Origin: Ziziphus jujuba | Taxonomy: Eukaryota; Streptophyta; Magnoliopsida; Rosales; Rhamnaceae | Assembly (NCBI RefSeq): GCF_031755915.1 | Contig: NC_083382.1 | Span: forward strand, 7,750,001-7,814,000 | Direction: 5' to 3' | DNA: 64,000 nucleotides | Shown: one piece after another, positions 9,945 to 22,500 of the stretch | How positions within the stretch are numbered: position 1 is the stretch's first letter | Layout of the letters: each line of letters starts with the position of its first letter | The notes under the pieces: model-generated | Seen by the model: only the letters and a program-made list of their open reading frames with translations | Database searches by the model: none | What the model was told of the DNA's origin: nothing | Made by a program: the position numbers and the translations under genes

Positions 9945-12700
9945 TTTTAATAGATTGGCGTGGTAACAATTGACTAGTTTAATAAAAAGCAGTTCATAAA
10001 GCTGCAATTTCACAAAGCATTTAAACCATAGAAGAGCAAAATATGGTTCCAATTTTCTCAGTCGAACAGTTGACGTTGCGTACACTCATCTTCACATGTA
10101 TAGTCGTTAAAAGCAGAGTAACAACGAAGTTGCAACAAAAAGACCAACAACTATTACGACAATATTTGAATGGCTTCACATCCCTCCCATAAAATGCTGA
10201 CAATCTTTTCACAAATTTTTTGCATGAGAAAAATATCCGCTTTATCATTGAACTATAACATAGGAGACCATATTAAATTTTGCTTCAAACGACTTAAATT
10301 TGCATGTGTAAGAAACCCAATTTGGTTTATGAGACAATATAATACATTCATACCATATATGAAAAATAAAAAATAAAAAAGGAAAAAAAAAATAAAAAAG
10401 AGGAGAGAATATGAAAGGAAAAGCTTATTTGCATGTTTTTAAGGTGTTTTGGCTTGTGTTTTCTTAGGCTTTACATCTTATACCCATGAGTTACAGCATG
10501 TTTTTACTTCTTTTTTTTTTTTTTTTTTTCATTACTTTACGGATTTTTATTTTTTATTTTTCTATTGTATCTCTTTTTGGTTTATTCATTAATTTACAGG
10601 CCAAATATATAACACAGCATGCATTGTAGTTTGTTATATCTCTGCTATTATACAGAAAAGCCAGAATATAGGCTCTTAAGAATTACTCCTGGTGCAAATA
10701 GGCCCCAAAAAAAACAAAAAATGAAAAATGAAATCCAAAACACTTTTAGATAAAACTATTATGGTCTCCTGCCAAAAAAAAAAAAAAAAAAAAAAGAGGA
10801 TTATGATTAACCTAACCTTTTCCGGACCCTGTAATTGACACCCTCCTTTGGAGAAGAGGTGCATGAGGAGGAGGAGGTGGTAGACAATCCTGACCAGTTC
10901 TTCTCAGCCATGTCCTTGTAGAATGCCTTCTGCACATCCTCTTTGAGTTCCATGTACCGCATTTTCTTCAACCTTTGCTCTTCCGGAGTTCCCTTTTCCA
11001 GGAAGTAAACATCAGGCATATCATCATCGTCCAAAAACTTATCAAGCACTTCTGAGCAATGGGGGAAAAATCGCCGGCCCTTTTCCACTGCCACCACAAT
11101 CAGTAGCTTCATAAATATTGCTCATATAGAATAATCTCACTCAAAGTACAATTTTCCTAAGCTGGTTCCAGTTGAATTCCAGTTGTATAGTGTTTAATTA
11201 AAAGAGCTGAATCTCATGATACTCCTCGATGGTGGGAGAGAAAGAGACAGAGTAAATGGCTAACATAATATTCAGTACTCTAAACCCGCCATGCTAATAA
11301 TTGAAGGGGGGAAAAAAAAAGGATGCACTACTTCAAACATATTATTTTCAATTTAAGAGAGCTTCAGCACAATCAGATTGCTAAGTTCCCTTCAACATTC
11401 ACCAAAACTGTTTTCATGTTTGTTTCCATTTTCGGGACTATTATAAAAAATTCAATAATAATAATAAGAAAAATTGCATAGTTTCAGATAAATAGACAGA
11501 ACCTGTTTTCATCAGGGCTTGTAGTCGTTCTTGGAGTTTTTTCTTCTGTACGGATGGTGTTTCATTCAAATCAACCTCTCTTAAGTTCCCATTCGATCCT
11601 CTCAATGCTGAGAGGCCAGTGTACGTTGAGGTGGAATGAGCATCTGCCCTCTCCATAGCTATCCTGGCTTCAGCCGGAAACAACAACCTTGCATACGCCA
11701 CTGCCACATTTATACACAAACTGTCATTTAGAGGAGCTGACCATTATTCAAAATGTGTATATTTTAAGAACATTACTGGTCTGTTCAATATCTGAAAATT
11801 TCTACAGTATGGACCTCACAGCTATGAACAAGATGGCTAGCCAGACGGTTCAGTATACTCAATTTTATTCATAGGAAGGTAAGAAAAATGATTCTTCAGC
11901 AAACATGAAGAAACCTTACAATGATGCTTCAGGAAACATGAAGAAACCATGAAGAAACCTTACAAAGATAGCATAAGCTGTATGTCAAACATAAAGTCTT
12001 TCAAAACAACACAAACGGTCGAAGAGATGAAAACTCGGTGCACTTGTTATTGGGAAGACAAGAAGAAGACACATGTATCCTAAAATCAGAAAAAAACAGG
12101 AGCATGTACAAAAGGATCAAAATGACAAAATCTGATCCTTGAACAGAGATATATACTTGAAAACATTATGAAAGCATGCAATTTGATGAGATGGATGCCA
12201 TCATACCAGAACAGATGCTGATACTCAGAATAAGTGAAGCAGAAGATGAGATACATGGTAGATCCATACTAGTATTGAAATTTAACTCTAAGGCAAAATT
12301 TTGTCTGAGAAATCAGAATACCGTGGTTTGATATAATGTAAACACTTTTAATGCCCCATTTAAGCTACAATAAGCATCTGACACAATTCTGAGAGAATCA
12401 TCCAAGAATTTAGACTTAGATAAAAGGTAGCCAATCTTAGGTGAATTTAAAATTACAGTACAGAACAATAGTAACACCAAAGGGAAGACCTTGACATTAC
12501 TTTATAATTATAATCGAAATGGAAGACATTGGTCTATTTCTTACGGAAAGAAAACAGAAAAGTGACATAAACATCCAACCTAAACTTAATTAAATCTAAT
12601 TGACGTCCATAAATAAATAGTGAAGTTTGTAAGTAATCTCACCTCTATCTTCCAGGAGGTTCAGCATCACATGCAAATCATCAGCCATGACCTGTGATTT
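9945..12700 (-). repeat. Right-hand copy of the tandem duplication (3' half of intact NPR gene plus downstream flank)
   Basis: This stretch of about 2.75 kb is the counterpart of 228-8245 with the Copia element left out. It covers the downstream flank, exon 4, exon 3 and the end of exon 2, including introns. The copies sit in direct orientation with about 1.7 kb of unrelated sequence between them. Conservation of introns and flank shows a DNA-level duplication and not retroposition. Confidence 0.8.
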
Positions 12701-13938
12701 CATTATCATATTCCCAGACATTGAATTTCTTCGCATCTCTCTCTCAAGAACGTCAATGCATATTCGATCCTTGTTAGATTCCTCTCCCTGCTTCGTATCC
12801 TCGTTATAGTCCTTTGGCCTAGTTGATCTGCGGCAAATTGCAACAGCTGTTTGCCCATCCAATGTAGTCTCCATTGCAGATGCTCCCTGGTCCAAAAGTG
12901 CCACGAGAACTGATGGCTCCTTACGTCTTGCAGCGATGTGAAGCACAGTATGTCCTCGAGGGTTGCGGAGATTTAGATCAGCCAAGTTTATACTAAGGAC
13001 CTCCTTGACAACCTTAGGATCGCAGTATGCAACAGCATAGTGGAGTGCACAAGCATCATTAAGAGTAATGTCAGATTCACTCAGAAGAAGCTTGACCAGT
13101 TCAACATCATCAGAGTCCAATGCTTTGTGGATTCTCTTGATTCTCTTCTCCTGAGTTGGCTCTCTCATTTCTATCCCACTAGATTCTTCCTCTTGCTCAG
13201 ATGCACGGCGCAATGACTTGATTTCAGTTAGAACTTCATAAGGAAGCTCTTTCTCTAAAGACAAATTGTCAAGATTTGACCTTGCTACCCTCTGGATGCA
13301 GTGCGAGCGAAGATGGTTCAGTTGGCAATGGAAGGCAGCCAAGAGAATTGGAATTACATCTTCCACAAGAGCTTTCTCAACAAAGTTTGAAAGCCGCCGC
13401 TACATGTATAACACCAGGCATAGGTAAATACAAATGTATAACAGAAGCTAGCTATTATTCTTTCAAAATTATTAACTAGAATGATCTAAACGATTGAATT
13501 TAACATTTGAGACTGTCAAAGTCACCGAAAAACTTGGAAATGATGTCTTTCAATGTTGTTTGAATAGCAGAATGCTAGTTTTCGGTCAAACTATTGAATT
13601 ATCGTTTTTTTAAAATTAAAATTGGATTTGAGGAAACCTCAAATTCCCCCCATTTCCACACTATGAATTACCAGTTTAACAAACAAAAGTTCAAAGCTGG
13701 AAGTGAATTTGTATAACTTTTAGAGTGCATGAGTAAAAATTGGCTTTAATTAACTAGAAAAGAGCAACAATCATCGAAAATTCACACCAACTCTGAAAAT
13801 TTCGGAGATGAAACCAGCTTTGCTGAATTTGGAAGACACTCTAATATAGTATATAAATGCATGGCAATGTTTTCAGGGTATTGTATAGAATACGTAAACA
13901 ACCATAAATCAAAAGTAAACCCTGATATGAATTTTAGC

Positions 13939-13969
<31 letters not shown>

Positions 13970-14556
13970 TATGGAAGCAAGACCAAACCAACCTGAACAA
14001 GAAGAACAAGCTCTTTCATTTGGAAAGTAGCAGAAGCATACATCAATTCCACAGCATAATCAATAGCAGGCCGACACGCATCGTGGGCACAACCATCATC
14101 AACACACGTTGATACTTCTGGAGGTGATGGCTTAAGCTTTCCAGTACCAGTATACAAATAATTCAAGAAAACATTGAAAGCTTCAAATCCAACCTTCCCA
14201 TAAGGTACCAATTCAGACATCAGATATTTTGGTTTACCTTCCATTTTCGAACCCTCATTTGCCTTCTTGAATAGCTCATGGAAAAACTGGCTCCTCGCAG
14301 CTAAAATACACCTATGCACTCCCACCACTTTTTCCTCAACAACAATCTCAGCATCACTATAGTCATATTCAGGATCAATCAGTAGCTTCTCTATATTGCT
14401 ACTGAGTCTGCTCAGACTTAAATTTTCAGGATTTTGCCAAGGTTCAGAACTAGCACAAGCAGATATACTAGATAAATTGTGATCGCTAGACCCATTTGAT
14501 ATATATGAAGATGAGGCAAAGCTCAATGATGAAGAAAGTTCATTGATGTTTTCCAT
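10807..14556 (-). CDS. NPR3/NPR4: NPR3/NPR4-type BTB-ankyrin salicylic acid receptor
   Basis: Four exons: 14556-13993, 13399-12643, 11700-11503, 11087-10807. All have GT-AG borders and matching phases, giving 599 aa, the normal size for NPR proteins. The start is the first ATG before MENINELSSS. Residues 60-185 form the BTB/POZ domain, with HRCILAARS (Cys83) and the NPR zinc motif C151-x4-C156-x-H158-x2-C161. Exon 2 holds ankyrin repeats (AVAYCDPKVV, GHTVLHIAARR). Exons 3-4 hold the NPR1-like C-terminal region, with GRRFFP around the arginine linked to salicylate binding. The motif VDLNETP in exon 3 is the EAR-like repression motif known from NPR3/NPR4 but not NPR1, so I place it in that clade. 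These proteins act in the nucleus as salicylate-sensing co-repressors with TGA factors and as CUL3 adaptors. A truncated copy lies downstream. Confidence 0.93.
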
Positions 14557-15600
14557 GAATTTTTTTTTTTTTTTTAATGTACTTTTGAATCCCTTAACAA
14601 AGGCTATGACTATCAAGAAAAACAGAATATAGTTTTGCAGGAATCCATTGGAAAAACGCTTCCAACTTCTCCCAAATAGCTCATAAACAGTGTAAGAGGA
14701 AGAAATTAGCTAACACAAAATTCAGTGCTTCATTTTCACGCACTACCCACTTGTTAAAAATAGTGAACAAAAAAAAAATCATAAATTTTCTTTCTTTCTA
14801 TAGAAAATCATCTGCCCCCAGAAAATCTAAAACTTCTATAAAAGAAAACCAAGAATCCAATAATCATGAACTTTATTAACTTTAAATCCTGAAAAGATTT
14901 CCACAACTTGGAAATTAAAAAACAACATCTAAACCACCATTGACTTAGCTTGAATAGTGAAACGATGCAGCGAAAGGAGATAGTAAAAGCTGCAGCAACA
15001 AAGAGGACTAGAGGCTTATGAAAGACCTGGGACGTTGACTGGGAAAAAGAAAGAAACTTCAGGCTTCAAAAAGCTGAGGAATTCAACAAGAATCGGGCAA
15101 GAAACAGAGGGAAACCATTCTTCAAAAGAATTATACCCAAAAAAGAAAAAAAAAGAAAAAAAAGAAGCTGGAAAAACAGAAAATTCAGATTTAAGTTATG
15201 TGAATGTTATTTTTGACTGAGGAAAAGGAAAACAAGATTTATAGAACTAAAACTATCATACAGAGGACCTCGACATATATTATACTATTTTAACACCAAA
15301 GACAAAGATTAGATGATCCAAGAAATTATTTCACCAAAGAAAATAAAATATAATCCGAGAAATAATATAAAAATAAAAATAAAATGATTAAGTTTATTCT
15401 ATTATTTTAACAACAAAGACAAAGATAAGATAATTCAAGAAATAATATTAAAATAAAATAAAATAAAGTAAGTTTCAGATTGCACGCATCAAAGGGTGGA
15501 CAGATTTGTGGATAATGGCAACTTTTCTCTCTCTCTCGCTCTCTGGCTCCGCGTCTTTAGTACAGAATAGTTCAGTTGACCCAAAGAAGTCTATCATAAA
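14557..15600 (-). promoter_or_regulatory. Probable NPR promoter and 5' UTR with W-box cores
   Basis: Upstream sequence of the NPR gene. W-box cores TTGAC[CT] occur at about 14940, 15034 and 15576, the sites bound by WRKY factors. NPR genes are known WRKY targets, so this fits, but such cores are short and can occur by chance. A CT-rich run lies at 15525-15545. The transcription start was not determined. Confidence 0.35.
15275..15480. repeat. Imperfect tandem repeat of about 118 bp
   Basis: The phrase 'attttaacaMcaaagacaaagat' followed by an 'aagaaat' stretch and AAAATA-rich sequence appears at about 15285 and again at about 15402. It is non-coding and looks like a local duplication. Confidence 0.55.
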
Positions 15601-17519
15601 AAAAATCTATCATACGGATTTTTTAAAAATTGGAAAAAAAAAAAATTACTATTTTGGTTGGTAGTTTCACACTAGAGCCACCAAACTCAATAGGATTTTT
15701 TCTGAAAAAAAACAAAAACCAAAAACAAAAAAATTACCATTTTTTAACCTCTCTTTTTCACAAAAAAAATTTTATGACCAAATGTGGATAAGTTTTCAGA
15801 CAATGGAATGGGGATTTTTTTTCCTCAACAAGTTAGGATCAAAGATAAAGACAGGAGGAAATAAGATTTTTAATTGTTTTATTTACTTTTTTACCAAAAA
15901 TTGTTTTATTTACTTATTAGTTCCTTTTATTATATATAATATATTTTAATTACCCAATCAAATCAATTGGTCAAAAATATTTATTTTTTTAAGTCTCACT
16001 TATTTTAATTTATATGTGCTTAAGTTAAATCTAACATGTATGAATAATATTGCACGAAGATTAATTGCATTTTAATATTTTTAACTTTTAAAATTTACAA
16101 TTTAATCTCTCAATTTTTTAATTCAACAATTTAAGTTTTCAATTTTTACAGTTATTGTAATTTGATCGTTATTTAACTTTTAAATATCAAATTTAATAAT
16201 CATTTCACATTATTGGTATTATATAATTTTAATATTTTGCACTTTCATGTCTTTATTTAAAAAAAAATGAAAAACAACAAGCAAAAAATAAAAAGTTGTT
16301 GCATGTCATTAGTTCTTGTTAAATCATATCAAATTTTGAACTAGAAATATTATAAATATAAAATTTTAAAACTAGTTTTAAAATTTTATACGTTAATAAA
16401 TTACAGTTCAAAGTGTTATACAGTTTAATATGAATTGCTTGAAACTTATTGTTAAATTCTATTAATTAAAAGTGAAAAATGCTCAAACGGCAATAAATTA
16501 AAAAATCAACAATTTAAATTGTTAAATTAAAAATTTAAAAATATATATTACAAAACCTTAAAAATTAAAGGTATGAAAATATAATCAACCCCTTGCTTTT
16601 TAAAAATTTTAATTTGTTATATTAATTCAGTCAAGCACATTGCATTTTGGTATATATTTTTAGGTTGGTTTTCTTCTTACAAGCTTCTTTTTTTTTTTTT
16701 TTTTTTTCGAATGATCTTACAAATCATATTTCTTTAATTTAAGAACAGAAGAAATAATAAGGATGCTATTCAGGGTTTATCAGATTTGTGGATAAATAAA
16801 AATTTTATGGAAAAATGTGTTTTTATGTTCAACAACATTTTCATATATTGTTCTCAATTAATCATCCTTTTACGGTTAGATTAAAAGTTCCTTTCATTTT
16901 TAAAATATGCAATACTCCTATGCATTTTAGTGGAAAATACAATGTTCTAGAAAATTACTGTAATTTTTTTTTTTTTCCTTTTGATGACAACTTGAACAAA
17001 TTTGTTTTAAATATAATTTTTATTAAAAAAAGAGTATTGATGCATTATTCATAGGATTGATATGGTTTTTATTTTTATTTTTATTACATGCCTTGAGACA
17101 CCTTCTGCTATTTGATAGACTCGAATCTAGCGTAAAAAACCTAAATGAAATTGCTGTTACCAACTGAGCTGTCATATTCGCCTATAGGATTAATATGGTT
17201 AGTAGGCAAATAACGTACATATTATTTTATATGATTGACTTTGAATAACCATCTCTTGTGGGTGATTTGGATGTACACGTACCTGCAATTTTTTATTTTA
17301 TTTTATTTTATTTTTTGTTATCCTAGAAAAAGATAAAACTAATTGATAGGGAAAAAATAAAAAATAAAAAACAAAAATAAAAAACCAAAAGGAAGATTAC
17401 AATTTACAAGCGTACACAAAACTTTTTTGTCTTTTTGTCTTTTTTTTTTTTTTTTTTTTTCCCTCCCCCTTGTGGGGCCCAATATTCATGAAAAAGATAC
17501 TTGATGATGATGAGGGCAT
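15601..17519. other. AT-rich intergenic sequence
   Basis: Non-coding AT-rich DNA with many poly-A/T tracts and an ATTTT run near 17290-17320. No conserved protein, TIR or LTR was recognised. A poly-T run at 17440-17460 lies just downstream of the P-loop gene. Confidence 0.5.
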
Positions 17520-18140
17520 TCATGATGAAAGAGCACAATGCGATAGAATGAACTCGACCACACCAGAAACGAGCTCCTCAAAACTAACATCGGCCGTCGT
17601 ATCCACCACCATCTTAGGTACACCACCCACATCGTACTCCGTACACCCACCGTACCCTTCAAGCAGCCTCTCCATATCACGCCACGTGGATGGTTTATGC
17701 CAGCCGGAGCCGGTTTCATTTTCAGCGGCTTGGCTTGGGCTTGGGCTTCCTCGAGACTCAAGCCGCCGACGCCACTCGGCCTCGTCGCTGGGCTTGCATT
17801 CGACGATGAGAAGGCGGGCGCCATAAGTGGAAGCCAACTGGACGAGGCGGTCGAGGTGGGCAGGGCGAGAGAGCGGCGAGTCGATGACGAGGCTGAGACC
17901 GAGACGGAGCTGAGTGGAGGCGATCTGCCAGATGGCGAGATAGGATAGGTCGTTGAGGAGGGAAGAGGCAGCGTCGGGTGAGGAGGTGAGGAGGAGGAGA
18001 GAGCGTTGGAGAGAGAGAGTGGAATCGCGAACGTCGTCTTTGTCTAAAAGAGGGAGTTTGAGAGCTTTGGATATGGACTCCGCCACTGTGCTTTTGCCTG
18101 TCCCTGGATGGCCTTTCATGGCTATTATCACTTTTTCCAT
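17520..18140 (-). CDS. P-loop kinase-like NTPase (AAA_33/zeta-fold type), single exon
   Basis: An intronless ORF of 206 aa starting at ATG 18140-18138. Residues 10-18 are GHPGTGKST, a full Walker A motif. DKDDVRD follows after about 20 residues, as in small-molecule or nucleoside kinases. A helical stretch (YLAIWQIASTQLRLG) and 'VIDSPL' suggest the second strand of the fold, and 'VECKPSDEAEWRRRLESRG' is a typical lid region. This is the uncharacterised plant P-loop hydrolase/kinase family related to AAA_33 and to the zeta-type kinase fold. The substrate is unknown. There is no clear targeting peptide, so it is probably cytosolic. The gene is markedly more GC-rich than its surroundings. I recall a similar Arabidopsis gene lying near the NIH/PSBP-1 region, which would be consistent with the block seen here. 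Confidence 0.85.
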   Translation of the reverse strand: MEKVIIAMKGHPGTGKSTVAESISKALKLPLLDKDDVRDSTLSLQRSLLLLTSSPDAASSLLNDLSYLAIWQIASTQLRLGLSLVIDSPLSRPAHLDRLVQLASTYGARLLIVECKPSDEAEWRRRLESRGSPSPSQAAENETGSGWHKPSTWRDMERLLEGYGGCTEYDVGGVPKMVVDTTADVSFEELVSGVVEFILSHCALSS

Positions 18141-19562
18141 TTTTTTCCTTTTTTTTTTATTTTTTGGTGGTTCTTCAAAAGCTTTCGGTTTTTATTCATT
18201 TTCGGTCTCTGTGTTTTGTTTGGGTTTGAGATAAGATTTTTGTTTCCTTACAACAACTTTTTATTTTTATTTTTATTTTTATTTTATAAATCATTAAGAT
18301 CATCAATGGGTGAACTTTCTTTTTCCCTTTTTCCTTAATTAACAATTCTACCGAAATTTTTTTTTTTTTTGAAAAAAAATGTATAATTGATTTTGATTTC
18401 TAAATAGATCATTCTATAATAATAATTATTGTTATTATTTTGACATAGATAAAATCATTAAGTTGATATGATGTAAAGTGATTTAAATTTGATAGTTATG
18501 TATTATGTTTAGAAATTAGATAGTGAACAAGAAAAATAGTGAAAATTTTAAAGGATAAAATTTCATGAGGTTTGACATTGACATTTTTTTTGGTTTTTAT
18601 TTTTAATAAATGGCTTCAGATTGACATTTTTTTTATTAAAAAAAAAAAATTGGTAAATGGTTTGACATTGACATTGACATTGTAGATAAAATTTCTTGAA
18701 TATGATAAGGCTTCGAAAGTCTCTTCCTGCAAAAGGTTTTATGACCAAAGTACTGAGGCGTTTCTTCTTTGTGAATCTGATTGTTTGTTTTCTGATTTGT
18801 TTGATTAAAGTAATGGCAAAGCTTCCAAGGATGGAGATTCACCTTTTGTTTTATTTTACTTATCTTTATTTTTTTGATAATTAAAAGTGGGGATTCACTT
18901 GGTTATATTATCAAATATGGATGTCAAGCATATAGGGAGGAATATGGGTAAGTCCAGCAGCTTTAGAATGCCATGGATGTAACGTGGGATGTGGATTTCT
19001 AATTGAGTTGTGTTTTGATGCCTCATGGCCACTTAAAACACAAATGCCATTTACTTGGACAAAATTTACATACAACCATTATACTATATAGATGATGATG
19101 ATATGATATAATAAACCATTTATTATCAGTGATTCAATAAATAAATATTTTGTAGAATCTATACCATTTAACCCATAAATATTTTATGTTTTTCTCCCTT
19201 TACACATTGTTGCCCTGACCTGTTAAATCATAGGCATGTTATATGATAGAAATGGGATAAACAATTGTTTAATCTCTTCTAATCCTTTTCCTTTTGTGAA
19301 GCAAATATTGCATTTTAGACAGTAGGGCAACAAAGATAAAGATGAACAATTACAGTTGTCTTGCAGAAGTTCAAAACTTTATGCGTGGAGGGTATCGCAT
19401 TCCATTTCAAAAAAAGTTTGTTTAACAACAAAACCACATTCCTCGGACCTTCTTTTCTTCTTTTTCTCTTTTTCTATATCAATTTTTTTTTTCTTTTTTT
19501 AATCATAACCTCTTGTCATTAATCTAATGGTACAACAAAAACTTCTGCATAATGAAGGATCA
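18141..19562. other. Intergenic sequence between P-loop gene and helicase
   Basis: No gene seen. It contains (ATTTTT)n at 18257-18285, a GACATT hexamer repeat at 18663-18682 with related copies near 18575 and 18620, and AT-rich filler. The helicase 3' UTR is expected to reach left from 19562. Confidence 0.5.
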
Positions 19563-22500
19563 TCATTGCCCAGCACCATTTCCTCGCAACCGCTTATGTG
19601 AGTCTCCAGGAACAAATCGTCCATTAGAACCCCTTCCATGCCCTCCAAAACTCAAGTTTCCTGATAGAGGCATCCCATGTGTGTTAACATAGGCTTGATT
19701 AACCGAAACCTGACCATTGTAACTCAATGGGTCCTTCCATATTGCTTGGCTTTGGCTTCTAGTTGTGACGTGATGAGGAACAGTGTTTTGGTATTTTCCA
19801 CGGTGCAGAAGTGAGCTGAGGTAGGCCATTGAACTCTGATGAGGACTAGCCCTTACTCCTTCGGACTTGTCAATCTCATTATCTTTCTTTGACATCTTAG
19901 AATCCAAAGATTCCGAGGGCAAATACATCCCAGACATACCGTCATAAGATAGAATAAGGGCTATAGCGTATGCGGAGGCCGCAAGAAGTGGAGGCAGAGC
20001 TTCCGTTGGATGTGTTACCTGCAAGACATCAAACATAAAAACAGACGATGAAACCATAAGGTTTTAGTAAACAAAAAATGTCAAATTTGCATTAGTGCAA
20101 ACTACAATGCTGAAGTAGCTAGCAAAAGAATGATGAAAGTACTTTGAACAAGATTGCTGCGGCTAATCGCTCTCTCAAGCAATAAATCTGAGCAACATCT
20201 AGTGCGGTTGACCCAAAACGAAGCCACCTATCCACAATTACTACAACTGTATTATCAGGAGATGACATAATCTTCTCCTGATGTTTTTCAGCTGACTTAT
20301 TATCCATGTCCATTGCATCTTCATCACTTCCATCTTCATTGTTATCATCACTTCCATCATCATCATCATCATCATCATCATTGTCATCGTTGTTGTAATC
20401 TTCATTATCATCATCACCATTTGTAGTTGGGGCAACAGCAATTTCTGTTGAAAACAATAATAATGGGAGTGGCCCAATAAGTGTACAGTTCCTGATGTTC
20501 ATACCCCCATCTCCACGTGTAATCTCATCAAATACAACTAAAGCATGAGAATCAGTTTTATTGAACGGCAACTTAGAAATAGTGGATTGATGGTGCAAAC
20601 GAACTTTATCACCACTATCAGTCTCTATAACAAGACGTTTCATATATTTGTTAGGTAAAAGCAACCTCCCAACCATTGGGTATAAACCAGCTACTAGGAC
20701 TGCATGGAGTATACCCGAATCACTTGCATTCAAACTATAACTGGAAACATCCCCAGAAATAAATCCAAGACGTATGAGTTCCGTCTGGAGCTGCTTTCGC
20801 ATACCAGACAACATATGCATGGTACTAGAAGAGACAAAATACTGAGAACAAAAACGTGCCTCTTGGCCCCTTTCCTTTGCATTCTTCCAGCACTCAAATG
20901 CAGCTATAACTGCTAGCTGATCACTGTGCCCACCAAACAATAAAGCAAGCTCTGATTTAGCGGCAGCTGCCTTTTTCCTTTCATTAGGCAACATGGGAAG
21001 AGTAAATGGATCTCTGTAGTCAGCAGCACATGCCAGAGTCAATGCAGGATCAAGGCAATTCACTAATATGGCAAAGAAAAGCATTTTGCTCGTTAATGGA
21101 TGAACAGGCAGGGAACCCAGCTTCTCCCCAAGTTCTGTAAGTTTTTCATCAAGAGACAAAGCCCCAATATCTTGAAGAACAACAACTGCATTTCGAATAG
21201 ACTCAAAAACTGGTGGATCCATTGTCTTCTGCAAGAAATCTTCTATCTTGCAATCTGGATCAACTAACTTCACCTGTCAATGTGAAACACCATCAAGCAG
21301 CAGACTAATACATCAGAAAAGTTACTACTTTTACACACAATACTGCAGATGCTATCTTACTCTCCAAAGTTCATCAAGCAAGAAAATTCAAAGGTTTCTA
21401 AGAAGTGTGCTTGGAGTTGAGAATCTACTAGAGACAATATTTATAAATAACACACTTGGGATGTTTTATTTAAGGGAAAAATACATAAAACTCCCTTAAA
21501 CAAATAACTAGTTACAATTGACCACCTAACCTTATGAATAACCCCTAAACTATGTAAAAGTACGAAAAATGACAAACTATTTAGTTTTCAATAACCATAA
21601 TTTTTAATAACTATATTATCCTTGCAAACAAAATTCCATAATTAAGCAGTTGAAGAACAGCTGTTTTTTTCCTCCTTTGCACAAGACATGCATTTGTAAC
21701 AGTTTATTATCCATCATTCATAGTCAAAAATTGGCCACGTCATTCTTCAGCTTAAAAGATAATAATATCATTTAAACATGTTGTTGTGCAACCGTTAACA
21801 ATTGCTTTATTGTTTTTGGATGACAAATTTTCACACTAAAAGTTATGATGTTAAATTCCTAAAATCTTTGTGCTACTTTCCTTCTTTTCTCTTTCCATCA
21901 AAGCAAAGTCACATCTATTTATAGGCTCAGCAGAAGGGGGGTCAAAGAGCTGCATTTCATCAGAATCTAGGTCAGAAATTACATTACACAGAGTAGATTA
22001 CTTAATCTATTCCAAGGTCCAGCAGTCTTGGTTATTTACGCTCAGGCATAGTGAGGAAAAGAGTACCTGCAGACAAAGTTCCTCAATAGGCATCCTCTTA
22101 ATTTCAGGAACTTGAAATTCTGGAAAAGAGGCAGCTCGAAGTTTGGAATAAAGATGATAACAAATTCCAGGCTGACAGCGACCTGCACGTCCCTCTCGCT
22201 GCTTGGCACTAGCCTTTGAGACCCAAGAAGATTGAAGAGTTGATACATTATTATAAGGATCATAGCTTTTTTCTTTCATTCGACCAGTGTCTATAACATA
22301 AACAACATCATCAATAGTAACAGCAGTTTCTGCAATGTTGGTAGAAAGAACAATTTTGCGGCAGCCATGAGGTGGCTGCTTGAAAGCCTTCTTTTGCTCT
22401 GCTGATGGAACCTTAGAATGAAGCGATATTATGACAAATTTGGATGTATTGTTAAAAAGTGGGTTCATAAGTAATCTCTCACGAATTTTATGTATATCAT

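Noticed and set aside
17470..17948. Several plus-strand and alternative-frame ORFs over the P-loop gene
   Set aside because: High GC gives open shadow frames. Only the minus frame has a Walker A motif and a normal start.
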